44,641 bases of DNA from CAVDRM01 sp963626285 (GTDB lineage: Bacteria; Bacillota; Clostridia; Christensenellales; Aristaeellaceae), in the NCBI GenBank assembly GCA_963626285.1, contig CAVFWQ010000008.1, forward strand, positions 1-44,641, written 5' to 3'. The position numbers and the translations under genes were made by a program. Within the stretch, counting starts at the first letter, position 1; the number at the start of each line of letters is the position of its first letter. Positions 1 through 6,861 of the stretch are shown piece after piece. The notes beneath the pieces are model-generated. The model ran no database searches, had not been told where the DNA came from, and was given only the letters and a program-made list of their open reading frames with translations.

Positions 1-22
1 ACATTTTGACCGCATTATCCTA

Positions 23-51
23 TTGACATAACAAATTTTGACATATACAAT
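23..51 (+). promoter_or_regulatory. Sigma-A type promoter of the marR gene
   Basis: TTGACA at 23-28 and TACAAT at 46-51 are separated by 17 bases, close to the consensus for the main sigma factor. The octamer TTGACATA occurs at 23-30 and again at 38-45, and ATTTTGAC occurs at 3-10 and 35-42. These repeats overlap the promoter elements, so they could serve as a binding site for the MarR product itself; that autoregulation is inference. Confidence 0.65.
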
Positions 52-102
52 GAACTGCGGATCGGAAATTTATGAATTGCTTATGCAAAACGGAGGATGA
101 CT

Positions 103-528
103 ATGCAGACGCAGAGCCAAGATATCAGTTTCCTTATCAAGCGAATCAACGACAAACTCAGCCGTTTCGGGAACGAACAGATGCACAATTCGGGCATGAC
201 TTTTTCGCAGATGCGGGTCATCTCCTATCTCAAGGAGCATCAGAACGAAAAACGCGCCCAGAAGGATATTGAAGAGTTTTTCGGCGTGTCCCACCCCACG
301 GTCGTGTCCATCATTCAGCGTTTGGAGGAGCGCGGACTCATTAAGAGCGTTGTGGACTCCAACGACCGCCGCGTCAAGAATCTCTCCCTCACCCCTGCCG
401 GTGACGCGCTGGTCTCCGACGCCTCCAAGCAGCGCGAGCATATGGACGCCTCCCTGCTGAAGGGGCTTGAGCCGGAGGAAGTCGATGAGCTGCGCCGGCT
501 GCTGAACCAAATCGTCCAAAACTTATAA
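103..528 (+). CDS. MarR family winged-helix transcriptional regulator
   Basis: A 141-residue protein with the MarR layout: N-terminal dimerisation helix, a central winged helix-turn-helix at about residues 53-100, and a C-terminal helix rich in E and L. The wing carries the conserved D-x-R-R motif (NDRRVKNLSLTPAG). The start is set by GGAGG at 92-96: an ATG at 97 touches the Shine-Dalgarno sequence, whereas the in-frame ATG at 103 has a 6-base spacer, so 103 is preferred. MarR proteins usually repress efflux, stress or catabolic genes and respond to small phenolic or oxidised ligands. No target gene is adjacent on the same strand; the next genes read the other way. The regulon is therefore unknown, and autoregulation is the only suggestion the sequence supports. 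Confidence 0.9.
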   Translation: MQTQSQDISFLIKRINDKLSRFGNEQMHNSGMTFSQMRVISYLKEHQNEKRAQKDIEEFFGVSHPTVVSIIQRLEERGLIKSVVDSNDRRVKNLSLTPAGDALVSDASKQREHMDASLLKGLEPEEVDELRRLLNQIVQNL

Positions 529-550
529 TTATTCATTCCGGAAATAAACG

Positions 551-586
551 AACGCTCTCCTTCGCCGCATGGCAATGGAGAGCGTT
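551..586 (+). terminator. Hairpin downstream of marR, possible terminator
   Basis: A 10-bp perfect stem (AACGCTCTCC at 551-560 with GGAGAGCGTT at 577-586) encloses a 16-base loop, 22 bases after the marR stop. Only a short T run follows, so termination strength is doubtful. Confidence 0.45.
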
Positions 587-632
587 TGCTATATAACCGA
601 AGCAACACAAAGCAGGTTTTGAAAAACCGTGC

Positions 633-660
633 AAAACGGTCATCATAAAACGGTCATCAT
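633..660. repeat. Perfect tandem duplication of 14 bases
   Basis: AAAACGGTCATCAT is present twice, head to tail, at 633-646 and 647-660, in the gap between the convergent marR and kdpE-like genes. It probably arose by slippage; no role is evident. Confidence 0.8.
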
Positions 661-694
661 TTAGATATATGCCGAAAGCCTCTTTATCGTGCGC

Positions 695-1399
695 TCATTT
701 CATTTCTTCATCGGGTTCGGCCATGCGATAGCCGACCCCGACCTCGGTGAAAATGTACTGCGGGTCAGCCGGAGATGCCTCAATCTTGCGGCGGATGTTC
801 GCCATATTGACGCGCAGGATGCGGTTATCATCCTTCTTATAAGGCCCCCACAGATTCTTCATGATAAAATCATAGGTCAGCACCCGTCCCGCATAGCGCG
901 AAAGCAGGGCGACGAGGCGGTATTCCCCCTGCGTCAGCTTGGCGTCCTGCCCGTTCACATAGACGCGGTATTTGTCATAATCCACCACCAGCCCGCCGCA
1001 GACGAATTTCCCGCCCGGCTCCTGTGTGCTGTTCCCGTTCGCATGGCGCAGCGCCATCCGCATCCGCGCCAAAAGCTCCGAAGAGCCGAAGGGCTTGGTG
1101 ATATAATCATCCGCGCCGAGGTCGAGCGCCTCCACCTTGTCGCGCTCATTGGTGCGCGCCGAAAGGATGATGACGGGCGCGGACGACCATGTGCGGATGG
1201 TGGTCAAAACAGTCGTTCCGTCCATATCCGGCAGCCCCAAATCCAGCAGGATGATATCGGGGCAGTAGGAGGCCGCCATGCTCAGCGCCTGCGCGCCGGT
1301 GCGGGCATCCAGCACGTCATACTGATTGGCGCCCAGAATGGTGGAGAGCAGCTTTTGAATGCTGGCGTCGTCCTCAATAATCAATACTTTCAGAGCCAT
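695..1399 (-). CDS. kdpE: KdpE-like OmpR family response regulator
   Basis: A 234-residue response regulator. The receiver domain (about 1-120) has the acidic pair D10/D11, phospho-acceptor D53 in LLDLGLPDMDG, and the conserved lysine K102 in ITKPF. The C-terminal winged helix (about 134-225) matches the KdpE type, with a WGP segment followed by LRVNMANIRRKIE and TEVGVGYRM. In known KdpDE systems this protein activates the potassium-pump operon kdpFABC at low potassium or under osmotic stress. Here kdpFABC is not in the window, so the target is unknown. The start codon lies inside the end of the upstream kinase gene (26-base overlap), with AAGGAG 9 bases upstream, so translation of the pair is probably coupled. 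Confidence 0.88.
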   Translation of the reverse strand: MALKVLIIEDDASIQKLLSTILGANQYDVLDARTGAQALSMAASYCPDIILLDLGLPDMDGTTVLTTIRTWSSAPVIILSARTNERDKVEALDLGADDYITKPFGSSELLARMRMALRHANGNSTQEPGGKFVCGGLVVDYDKYRVYVNGQDAKLTQGEYRLVALLSRYAGRVLTYDFIMKNLWGPYKKDDNRILRVNMANIRRKIEASPADPQYIFTEVGVGYRMAEPDEEMK

Positions 1400-2471
1400 C
1401 TTGAATCTCCTTTTCAGGCAGCGTGAAGGTGAATACGGCGCCGCCGGACTTGGCGTTTTCCGCCGTCATGATGCCGCCGTGCGCCGAAATGATGCTGTAG
1501 CAGACGCTTAATCCGATGCCCATGTTGCGCTTTTGGTCCGTTCCGTGCTGGGATGAGCCGAGCGTGCCGGAAAAAATCCGCGGAAGAATGTCCTTGCGGA
1601 TGCCGCAGCCGTTGTCCTTGACGGAGATGGTCACGGTGCTGCCGTCATGCCTCGTGGAAATGGTAATCTCCGTCGTCGTGTGCCCGTGATATACGGCATT
1701 TTCCATGATGTTCTGAAGCACCTGCTCGATGAGCACCGCATCCATATCCGCCATCATGATGTCCTCACAGGGCACGGTGCGCACGGCAATCATCGGAAAA
1801 TGCTTGCGGAATTTGGTGACGGCCTCGGAGATGACGTCCTCCACCACCTCCGTCTCCAGCGTCAGGGGCGCGGAGCCCTCGCCGATGCGGGTGATGGCCA
1901 GCAGGTTTTCCACCATGCGGAGCAGCCACTGGGCGTCCTGATGCGCGGCCTTGAGCAGCTCCAGCTGCTTTTCACGCGGCAACTCGTTGTCCATCATTGC
2001 GCCGGTCGAGCCTAAGATGGAGGTGAGCGGGGTGCGCAGGTCGTGGGACACGGCCCGCAAAAGGTTGGCGCGCAGCTTTTCTTTCTCCGCCTCCAAACGC
2101 ACCTGCTCCTGCCGCTTGATTTTCGTGGTCAGGACGCTGACAATCATGGCCACGGTCAGCATGGTCAGAAACGTTAAAAGATATCCGGACAGGGTGAAAT
2201 TAAAGGCGAAAAACGGATAGGTGAACGCATAATTGACCGCAAAGACAGAAAACACGGCAGCGGAAACGCCGTAGATATAGCCGTCTGTCAAACGGGAAAT
2301 CAGCAGAACCGCCAGCACAAAAATCAGCGATGCGCCGTTCATATTGCTGTCCAGCGTCTGCGATGCCATGCCGCTGTTCAAGGGGCGCAGCATGATGAGG
2401 GACAAAAACGCCGCCGCCGACAGGATGCCAACGGTCAGCAGACAGTTTTTGAAGACCTTTCTTCCGTTCAT
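1374..2471 (-). CDS. KdpD-like sensor histidine kinase lacking the cytoplasmic N-terminal module
   Basis: A 365-residue kinase. Residues 9-115 form the four-helix DUF4118 membrane block found in KdpD. A dimerisation and phospho-acceptor domain with H143 in SHDLRTPLTS follows, then the ATPase domain with N box N258, G1 box DNGCG (286-290) and G2 box GIGLS (318-322). Full-length KdpD is about 900 residues because of N-terminal KdpD and Usp domains, both absent here. The chosen ATG at 2469-2471 has a GGGGGAGAGG ribosome site; an upstream in-frame start would add 35 residues of unlikely sequence. It pairs with the overlapping response regulator. Short KdpD forms are known in Clostridia, and the signal they sense is not established. 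Confidence 0.88.
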   Translation of the reverse strand: MNGRKVFKNCLLTVGILSAAAFLSLIMLRPLNSGMASQTLDSNMNGASLIFVLAVLLISRLTDGYIYGVSAAVFSVFAVNYAFTYPFFAFNFTLSGYLLTFLTMLTVAMIVSVLTTKIKRQEQVRLEAEKEKLRANLLRAVSHDLRTPLTSILGSTGAMMDNELPREKQLELLKAAHQDAQWLLRMVENLLAITRIGEGSAPLTLETEVVEDVISEAVTKFRKHFPMIAVRTVPCEDIMMADMDAVLIEQVLQNIMENAVYHGHTTTEITISTRHDGSTVTISVKDNGCGIRKDILPRIFSGTLGSSQHGTDQKRNMGIGLSVCYSIISAHGGIMTAENAKSGGAVFTFTLPEKEIQDGSESIDY

Positions 2472-2524
2472 GCGGCCGCCTCTCCCCCGTTCCAGCCTGC
2501 GCCGAAGCATCGCAGCAGCGGCGC

Positions 2525-2538
2525 ATATGCATGCATAT
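2525..2538. promoter_or_regulatory. 14-bp perfect palindrome in the kdpDE-like leader
   Basis: ATATGCATGCATAT at 2525-2538 reads the same on both strands. It lies immediately downstream of the minus-strand -10 box at 2547-2552, near the expected transcription start, which is a typical position for a repressor or autoregulatory operator. The binding protein is unknown. Confidence 0.4.
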
Positions 2539-2546
2539 CCGTGTTG

Positions 2547-2575
2547 ATTATACCAGAAAAACGGCCGAATGAACA
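2547..2575 (-). promoter_or_regulatory. Promoter of the kdpDE-like operon
   Basis: Read on the minus strand, TGTTCA (2575-2570) and TATAAT (2552-2547) are separated by 17 bases. The -10 box is perfect and the -35 box is weak, as expected for a regulated promoter. Confidence 0.6.
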
Positions 2576-2658
2576 TTGCTTTCCTGACTCGAAGCGGAAT
2601 TTAGCGTATTCTTAACGAAAATATTTTAAAATTCAGCAATCAATCGGCCTTTTTCCCC

Positions 2659-2687
2659 TGTACTTTACGGCTGATTTGCGTTATAAT
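2659..2687 (+). promoter_or_regulatory. Probable promoter of the sodium-pump beta gene
   Basis: A perfect TATAAT lies at 2682-2687. The only -35 candidate at 17-base spacing is the weak TGTACT at 2659-2664. It faces away from the kdpDE-like promoter, leaving about 85 bases between the two for shared control. Confidence 0.5.
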
Positions 2688-2733
2688 CAAAAATGCGTTT
2701 TCATGCATCTGCAGAAAGGAAGGGACGTTTACC

Positions 2734-3840
2734 TTGGACATTCTCTTTAAGTATGTGTCGTATCTTCAGTGGCAGCACGTTGTCATGTGGGTCATCGGCG
2801 GAGTGCTGATTTACCTCGCCATCAAAAAGGACATGGAGCCTACGCTGCTGCTGCCGCTGGGCTTTGGCACGATTCTTGTCAATCTTCCCCTGTCCGGCGC
2901 AATCACCCAAGGCACGGAGGCCGGTGCGCTGAGCGTCCTGTATGACGCCGGCATCAGCAACGAGCTGTTCCCGCTGATTTTGTTCATCGGCATCGGCGCG
3001 ATGATTGATTTCGGCCCGCTCCTGACCAACCCCAAGCTCATGATTTTCGGCGCGGCGGCGCAGTTCGGCATCTTCTTCACCCTGTGCCTTGCGTCCATGT
3101 TCTTCCCGCTCAAGGACGCGGCCTCCATCGCCATCATCGGCGCGGCGGACGGCCCGACCTCCATCGTCGTGGCGCAGAAGCTGGGCTCGAAGTATTTAGG
3201 CGCCATCATGGTCGCCGCGTATTCCTATATGGCGCTGGTGCCCATCATCCAGCCGCCTGTCATTAAGCTGCTCACCTCCCGCCGCGAGCGGCTGATTAAA
3301 ATGCCCTATGAGCAGAAGCAGGTCTCGCAGACCACCCGCGTTCTGTTCCCCATTATCATCACGCTGGTCGCCGGCATGGTCGCGCCCGCGTCCGTCTCGC
3401 TGATCGGCTTCCTCATGTTCGGCAACCTGATTCGTGAGTGCGGCGTGCTGAATTCCCTCTCCGAAACGGCGCAGAAGGTGCTGGCCAATCTCATCACCAT
3501 CTTCCTCGGCCTGACCATCGCGACCCAGATGCAGGCAGACAAATTCCTCCAGCCCGAAACCCTGCTTATCCTGTGTCTCGGTCTGGTGGCGTTCGTGTTC
3601 GATACGGCCGGCGGCGTGCTGTTCGCCAAGCTGCTGAACCTGTTCCTCAAAAAGAAGATCAACCCCATGATCGGCGCGGCCGGCATCTCCGCCTTCCCCA
3701 TGTCCGGACGCATCGTGCATAAGATGGGTCTGAAGGAAGACCCGCAGAACTTCCTGCTTATGCAGGCCATCGGTGTCAACGTCTCCGGTCAGATCGCCTC
3801 CGTCATCGCCGGCGGCCTGATCCTGAACTTCTTCCTGTGA
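2734..3840 (+). CDS. Sodium ion-translocating decarboxylase beta subunit (OadB/GcdB/MmdB family)
   Basis: A 368-residue polytopic membrane protein of the family that couples decarboxylation of oxaloacetate, glutaconyl-CoA or methylmalonyl-CoA to sodium export. The family hallmark GAADGPTSI is at residues 136-144, with the sodium-path aspartate D139; the conserved FIGIGAMIDFGPLL segment is at about 84-97. The start is TTG at 2734, about 10 bases after an AGGAAGGG ribosome site; there is no nearby ATG alternative. The next gene is a tiny OadG-like subunit, so the membrane part of a sodium pump is encoded here. Alpha (carboxyltransferase) and biotin-carrier subunits are absent from the window, so the substrate cannot be named. 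Confidence 0.92.
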   Translation: MDILFKYVSYLQWQHVVMWVIGGVLIYLAIKKDMEPTLLLPLGFGTILVNLPLSGAITQGTEAGALSVLYDAGISNELFPLILFIGIGAMIDFGPLLTNPKLMIFGAAAQFGIFFTLCLASMFFPLKDAASIAIIGAADGPTSIVVAQKLGSKYLGAIMVAAYSYMALVPIIQPPVIKLLTSRRERLIKMPYEQKQVSQTTRVLFPIIITLVAGMVAPASVSLIGFLMFGNLIRECGVLNSLSETAQKVLANLITIFLGLTIATQMQADKFLQPETLLILCLGLVAFVFDTAGGVLFAKLLNLFLKKKINPMIGAAGISAFPMSGRIVHKMGLKEDPQNFLLMQAIGVNVSGQIASVIAGGLILNFFL

Positions 3841-3865
3841 TTAAAACAGAGAAAGGAATAGCGCT

Positions 3866-4003
3866 ATGACCTTTCAACCGCTGAATTTTATCCATAATCT
3901 GAAATACATGGGGCTTGGTATGCTGGGCATTTTCATCGTCATCGGCGTCATCATTCTGGCGACGGTCGTGCTGAACAAGGTCACCGTCAAAAAGAAAAGT
4001 TAA
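3866..4003 (+). CDS. OadG-related small sodium-pump subunit (45 aa)
   Basis: An ORF of 45 codons, 25 bases after the beta-subunit stop, with an AAAGGAAT ribosome site 8 bases before its ATG. It encodes one predicted membrane helix (about residues 17-36, GLGMLGIFIVIGVIILATVV) with a short N-terminal segment and a basic tail ending KVTVKKKS. This matches the membrane anchor of OadG gamma subunits, which hold the peripheral alpha subunit on the beta subunit, but the soluble C-terminal part of a classical OadG is missing. The position directly after an oadB-type gene and the helix sequence support the call. It is followed at once by a strong terminator, so it closes the operon. Confidence 0.8.
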   Translation: MTFQPLNFIHNLKYMGLGMLGIFIVIGVIILATVVLNKVTVKKKS

Positions 4004-4015
4004 ACAGCCCTTCCT

Positions 4016-4060
4016 CGCCCGATTCGTTCACTCGAACGAATCGGGCGTTTTTTGTTTTTT
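4016..4060 (+). terminator. Strong intrinsic terminator after the sodium-pump genes
   Basis: A perfect 14-bp stem (4016-4029 with 4034-4047), a 4-base loop ACTC, and a T-rich tract from 4048 to 4060. Its position 12 bases after the small-subunit stop ends the two-gene operon. Confidence 0.92.
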
Positions 4061-4062
4061 CC

Positions 4063-4091
4063 TGTTCATCCGCCGAATTTTGTGGTATAAT
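4063..4091 (+). promoter_or_regulatory. Extended -10 promoter for the leader and TM1266-like gene
   Basis: TGTTCA at 4063-4068 and TATAAT at 4086-4091 are 17 bases apart, with an extended TG at 4083-4084 (TGGTATAAT). It starts just after the preceding terminator and implies an untranslated leader of about 220 bases. Confidence 0.7.
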
Positions 4092-4097
4092 ACAGAT

Positions 4098-4316
4098 GCA
4101 TCGGCTGAACGGCAGAGCCGGTCGTCCGTCTTCTTCGCCCCAAGTGCGCGTCATACGGGGCTGAGAGAAATGCCGCGTAACCGTGAAGCATCCCTTGCGG
4201 GCAAGGCCATGCGCCTGGCTCAAGAGTGAAAGGAGGCACATATGGGCAGTTTTGAGTACGGGTAGAGCGGAAAGCATGTTTCTGCGCTGCTCTGTTTTTT
4301 CGTTTGGAGAATGTTT
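4098..4316 (+). promoter_or_regulatory. Long structured leader upstream of the TM1266-like gene, class not identified
   Basis: About 220 transcribed bases precede the first long ORF. Visible elements are a hairpin CGGCT/AGCCG (4102-4106 with 4116-4120), a hairpin GCCCC/GGGGC (4137-4141 with 4157-4161) followed by CTGAGA, a CCTTG/CAAGG hairpin near 4192-4205, and a GCCA/TGGC hairpin near 4207-4220. The hairpin followed by CTGAGA recalls the first half of the thiamine pyrophosphate riboswitch, but the conserved second half is missing, so I do not assign that class. The leader also contains a seven-codon ORF with an excellent ribosome site. Regulation by attenuation or ligand binding is inference. 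Confidence 0.45.
4242..4265 (+). CDS. Seven-codon leader ORF (MGSFEYG)
   Basis: AAAGGAGG ends 6 bases before an ATG that opens a seven-residue ORF with stop TAG at 4263-4265. This Shine-Dalgarno sequence is stronger than that of the gene downstream. The ORF lies 51 bases upstream of the TM1266-like gene. It could be a regulatory leader peptide whose translation controls downstream initiation, or a chance ORF in a structured RNA. No known leader peptide was recognised. Confidence 0.4.
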   Translation: MGSFEYG

Positions 4317-4592
4317 ATGTCAGAGAGAATCGGTTTTGTCGGGCTGGTGCTCGGCGACCTCAGCTATGCCCCCCGCGCCAATCAGGTGATAGCGCAGTAT
4401 CAGGACATCGTGGAGGGACGTATCGGCATCCCCGACCATGAAAACAGCATGGGCGTTGTGGGGCTGATTGTGCGCGGCGAGGATGTGCGCGTGTCGCAGC
4501 TCACCGCGAAGCTGGGCAACATTCCCGGCGTACAGGTCAAAAGCGCCATGACTGCGCAAAAATCAAAACAAGAAGGAGAAGCAAATCCATGA
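4317..4592 (+). CDS. TM1266-like putative iron-only hydrogenase system regulator
   Basis: A 91-residue protein with an ACT-like or NikR-C-like alpha/beta fold pattern: MSERIGFVGLVLGD, then a helix, then EGRIGIPDHE and GVVGLIVRGED, ending GVQVKSAM. This matches the small family typified by Thermotoga TM1266, usually encoded beside the HydE, HydF and HydG maturases of iron-only hydrogenase. No hydrogenase or maturase gene is in this window. ATG 4317 is preferred to ATG 4311 because GGAGA at 4306-4310 abuts the latter. The stop overlaps the start of the next gene (ATGA at 4589-4592), so the two are translationally coupled. The regulatory role is a family annotation and has not been demonstrated here. 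Confidence 0.8.
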   Translation: MSERIGFVGLVLGDLSYAPRANQVIAQYQDIVEGRIGIPDHENSMGVVGLIVRGEDVRVSQLTAKLGNIPGVQVKSAMTAQKSKQEGEANP

Positions 4593-5551
4593 AAAAGACT
4601 TTTCGTTATCTTTCCGCTCTGCTGCTGGCTTTGATGCTGACCGTTTCCCTGTCCGCCCCCGCGTTGGCAGACACCGTGCGCGTGGCAGCCTTAAAAGGGC
4701 CGACCGGCATGGGCGTTGCCCACATGATCGCCGCCAATGACGGCACCTACGAATTTCAGCTGGCCGGCGCGCCGGACGAGCTGACGGGCGCGGTCATCAG
4801 CGGCTCGGTCGATATTGCCGCCGTGCCGACCAACTTGGCCGCCGTCCTCTACAACAAGACGCAGGGCGGCGTGAAGCTGCTGGCGCTCAACACCCTGGGC
4901 GTTCTCTATGTGTTGGAAAAGGGCGAAACGGTGCATTCCGCCGCTGATTTGGCGGGCAAGACCGTTGTAGCCTCCGGCCAAGGCTCTACGCCGGAATATG
5001 TGCTGAACTATATCCTTGAAAAGCAGGGCGTTCAGGATGTGACAATTGACTGGCGCAGCGAGCACAGCGAGGTCACGACGCTGGCCGCAAGCGGCATGGC
5101 GGACATCGTGCTTGTGCCTGAACCGCATGTCACGGCGCTCATGACGAAAGACCCATCCTTCCGCATCGCGCTGGATGTGACCGAAGAATTTGCCGCTGCC
5201 GCCGCCTTGGACGGCAGGGAGGGCACGGTGCTTTCGATGGGCTGCTTCATCGTGCGCACGGATTTCTTAGAGAATCATCCGGATGCCGTGGCTCGTTTCA
5301 TGGAGGATTGTGCGCAGTCCATCGCCTATGCCAATGAAAACGTGGCTGCCGCCGCGCAGGAAATCACGGATGCGGGTATTCTGGCCAGCGCCAAGGTCGC
5401 CGAAAGCGCCATCCCGAAGTGCCACATGGTGTTCATTGCCGGCGAAGAAATGAAGACGCAGGTCGCTCCGCTGTTTGATATTCTCTATGCCGCAAACCCC
5501 GCCTCCGTGGGCGGCGCCGTGCCGGACGATAATTTCTACTATATTTCCTAA
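4589..5551 (+). CDS. NMT1/nitrate-sulfonate type ABC transporter substrate-binding protein
   Basis: A 320-residue exported protein. Residues 1-27 are a signal peptide ending ALA|DT with no lipobox cysteine. The mature part has the type II periplasmic-binding signature of the nitrate/sulfonate/thiamine-precursor group (COG0715-like), including DLAGKTVVASGQGSTPEYVL at about residues 121-140 and a hinge followed by ADIVLVPEPH. Such proteins deliver small anions, taurine or pyrimidine precursors to a membrane permease. No permease or ATPase gene adjoins it, so it is either an orphan that uses a distant transporter or a ligand-binding sensor. It is translated in a 4-base overlap with the TM1266-like gene, with AAGGAGAA upstream. 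Confidence 0.82.
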   Translation: MKKTFRYLSALLLALMLTVSLSAPALADTVRVAALKGPTGMGVAHMIAANDGTYEFQLAGAPDELTGAVISGSVDIAAVPTNLAAVLYNKTQGGVKLLALNTLGVLYVLEKGETVHSAADLAGKTVVASGQGSTPEYVLNYILEKQGVQDVTIDWRSEHSEVTTLAASGMADIVLVPEPHVTALMTKDPSFRIALDVTEEFAAAAALDGREGTVLSMGCFIVRTDFLENHPDAVARFMEDCAQSIAYANENVAAAAQEITDAGILASAKVAESAIPKCHMVFIAGEEMKTQVAPLFDILYAANPASVGGAVPDDNFYYIS

Positions 5552-5604
5552 ATGCCCTCAGCCAATGCTCTCGTTCGCGTCTTCATCCCAAGTTTTATTC
5601 TGCG

Positions 5605-5634
5605 GGAATCTGCCTTTTGGCAGATTCCTTTTTT
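5605..5634 (+). terminator. Intrinsic terminator after the TM1266-like/binding-protein operon
   Basis: A perfect 10-bp stem (5605-5614 with 5619-5628), loop TTTT, then six T. A second, weaker hairpin (CGGACG/CGTCCG at 5694-5709) lies before the T run at 5719-5727 and may act as a backup. Confidence 0.88.
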
Positions 5635-5748
5635 GGTCTATTTGCATTCCCGAAAAACACATATGGGAATTATCTTTCCGATATGGACAGGAGCGGACGT
5701 TTGCGTCCGTTCTGCGCTGTTTTTTTGCTGTGTTTTGCCCGCATACCC

Positions 5749-5776
5749 TTGACAAAACGCATGTTTTTTGTATGAT
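5749..5776 (+). promoter_or_regulatory. Promoter of the asnA-glnN operon
   Basis: TTGACA at 5749-5754 and TATGAT at 5771-5776 are separated by 16 bases, giving a leader of about 50 bases before asnA. No extended regulatory structure is obvious. Confidence 0.75.
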
Positions 5777-5835
5777 AAACAAGGCGTTGCAATCACAGCG
5801 GCGCTGCTTTTCTATTATGAAATGAGGTGAAGTGC

Positions 5836-6843
5836 ATGAGTCATACCAAACTGCCGCAGGGGTATCGATCCAATCTGAATCTGTATGACACACAGGAAGC
5901 CATTGAGCTGATCAAAAAGACCTTCCAGAGCAATTTAAAGCATGCGCTGAATCTCAAGCGCGTGTCCGCTCCCTTGTTCGTGGACGGCGCATCGGGCCTG
6001 AATGATAACCTGAACGGCGTCGAGCGTCCCGTTTCCTTCGATATTCTGGAAACAGGCGCGGAGGCGGAGGTCGTGCATTCGCTCGCCAAATGGAAGCGCA
6101 TGGCGCTCAAGCGCTACGGCTTCCCCGTAGGCGAGGGTCTGTACACCGACATGAACGCCATCCGCCGCGATGAGGAATTAGACAACCTGCATTCCATTTA
6201 TGTGGACCAGTGGGACTGGGAGAAGGTCATCCGCGACGAGGACCGTAATTTGGACACGCTCAAGGATGCCATGCGCCGCATCGTAACGGCCATCTGCGTA
6301 ACGCTGGACATGATCAAGTGGACGTATCCGCAGATTCCCGTCACCCTGGAGCGCGATATTTCCTTTATCACTACGCAGGAATTGGAGGATATGTATCCAG
6401 ACCTGACCCCCAAGGAGCGCGAAAACAAGTACCTGAGAGACCATCACACGGCGGGTATCCTGCAAATCGGCAAGACGCTGAAGAGCGGCATCCGCCACGA
6501 CGGTCGTGCGCCGGACTATGACGATTGGGAGCTGAACGGCGACATCATGTTCTACAATGAGCTGCTGGACTGCGCCTTTGAGGTTTCCTCGATGGGCGTG
6601 CGCGTATCGCCCGAATCCCTGGACAGGCAGCTCACCTTGGCCGGCTGCGATGACAGGCGTTCGCTCCCGTTCCACAAGGCGCTGCTTGCCGGCGAACTGC
6701 CCGCCACAATGGGTGGCGGCATCGGCCAAAGCAGGATGTGCATGCTCCTGCTTCACAAAGCGCACATCGGCGAGGTGCAGTCGTCCTATTGGGACTTGGA
6801 AACGCGCACAGGCTGCGAAGAAAACGGCATCACACTGCTATAA
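5836..6843 (+). CDS. asnA: Aspartate-ammonia ligase (ammonia-dependent asparagine synthetase)
   Basis: A 335-residue protein of normal AsnA length. It makes asparagine from aspartate and free ammonia with ATP going to AMP; its fold is related to class II aminoacyl-tRNA synthetases. Diagnostic blocks are IRRDEELDNLHSIYVDQWDW at about residues 111-130 and LPATMGGGIGQSRMCMLLLH near the C-terminus (about 290-310), both typical of AsnA. The ATG at 5836 is preferred over the GTG at 5827, because the ribosome site GAGGTGA (5824-5830) includes that GTG and is 5 bases from the ATG. glnN follows 18 bases later, so both ammonia-fixing amide syntheses are in one operon. Confidence 0.95.
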   Translation: MSHTKLPQGYRSNLNLYDTQEAIELIKKTFQSNLKHALNLKRVSAPLFVDGASGLNDNLNGVERPVSFDILETGAEAEVVHSLAKWKRMALKRYGFPVGEGLYTDMNAIRRDEELDNLHSIYVDQWDWEKVIRDEDRNLDTLKDAMRRIVTAICVTLDMIKWTYPQIPVTLERDISFITTQELEDMYPDLTPKERENKYLRDHHTAGILQIGKTLKSGIRHDGRAPDYDDWELNGDIMFYNELLDCAFEVSSMGVRVSPESLDRQLTLAGCDDRRSLPFHKALLAGELPATMGGGIGQSRMCMLLLHKAHIGEVQSSYWDLETRTGCEENGITLL

Positions 6844-6861
6844 CAAACAGAAGGGGCTGAC

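Noticed and set aside
2472..2576. 35-residue N-terminal extension of the KdpD-like kinase
   Set aside because: It would start upstream of the mapped promoter; ATG 2471 has a strong ribosome site.
4137..4240. Thiamine pyrophosphate riboswitch call
   Set aside because: The CTGAGA after a hairpin fits, but the conserved second half (ACCTGATCTGG and the GCGTAGGGA-like block) is absent, so the class is not assigned.
5694..5727. Separate terminator or small RNA before asnA
   Set aside because: The stem is only six pairs and the T run is ten bases away; a stronger terminator is already present at 5605-5634.
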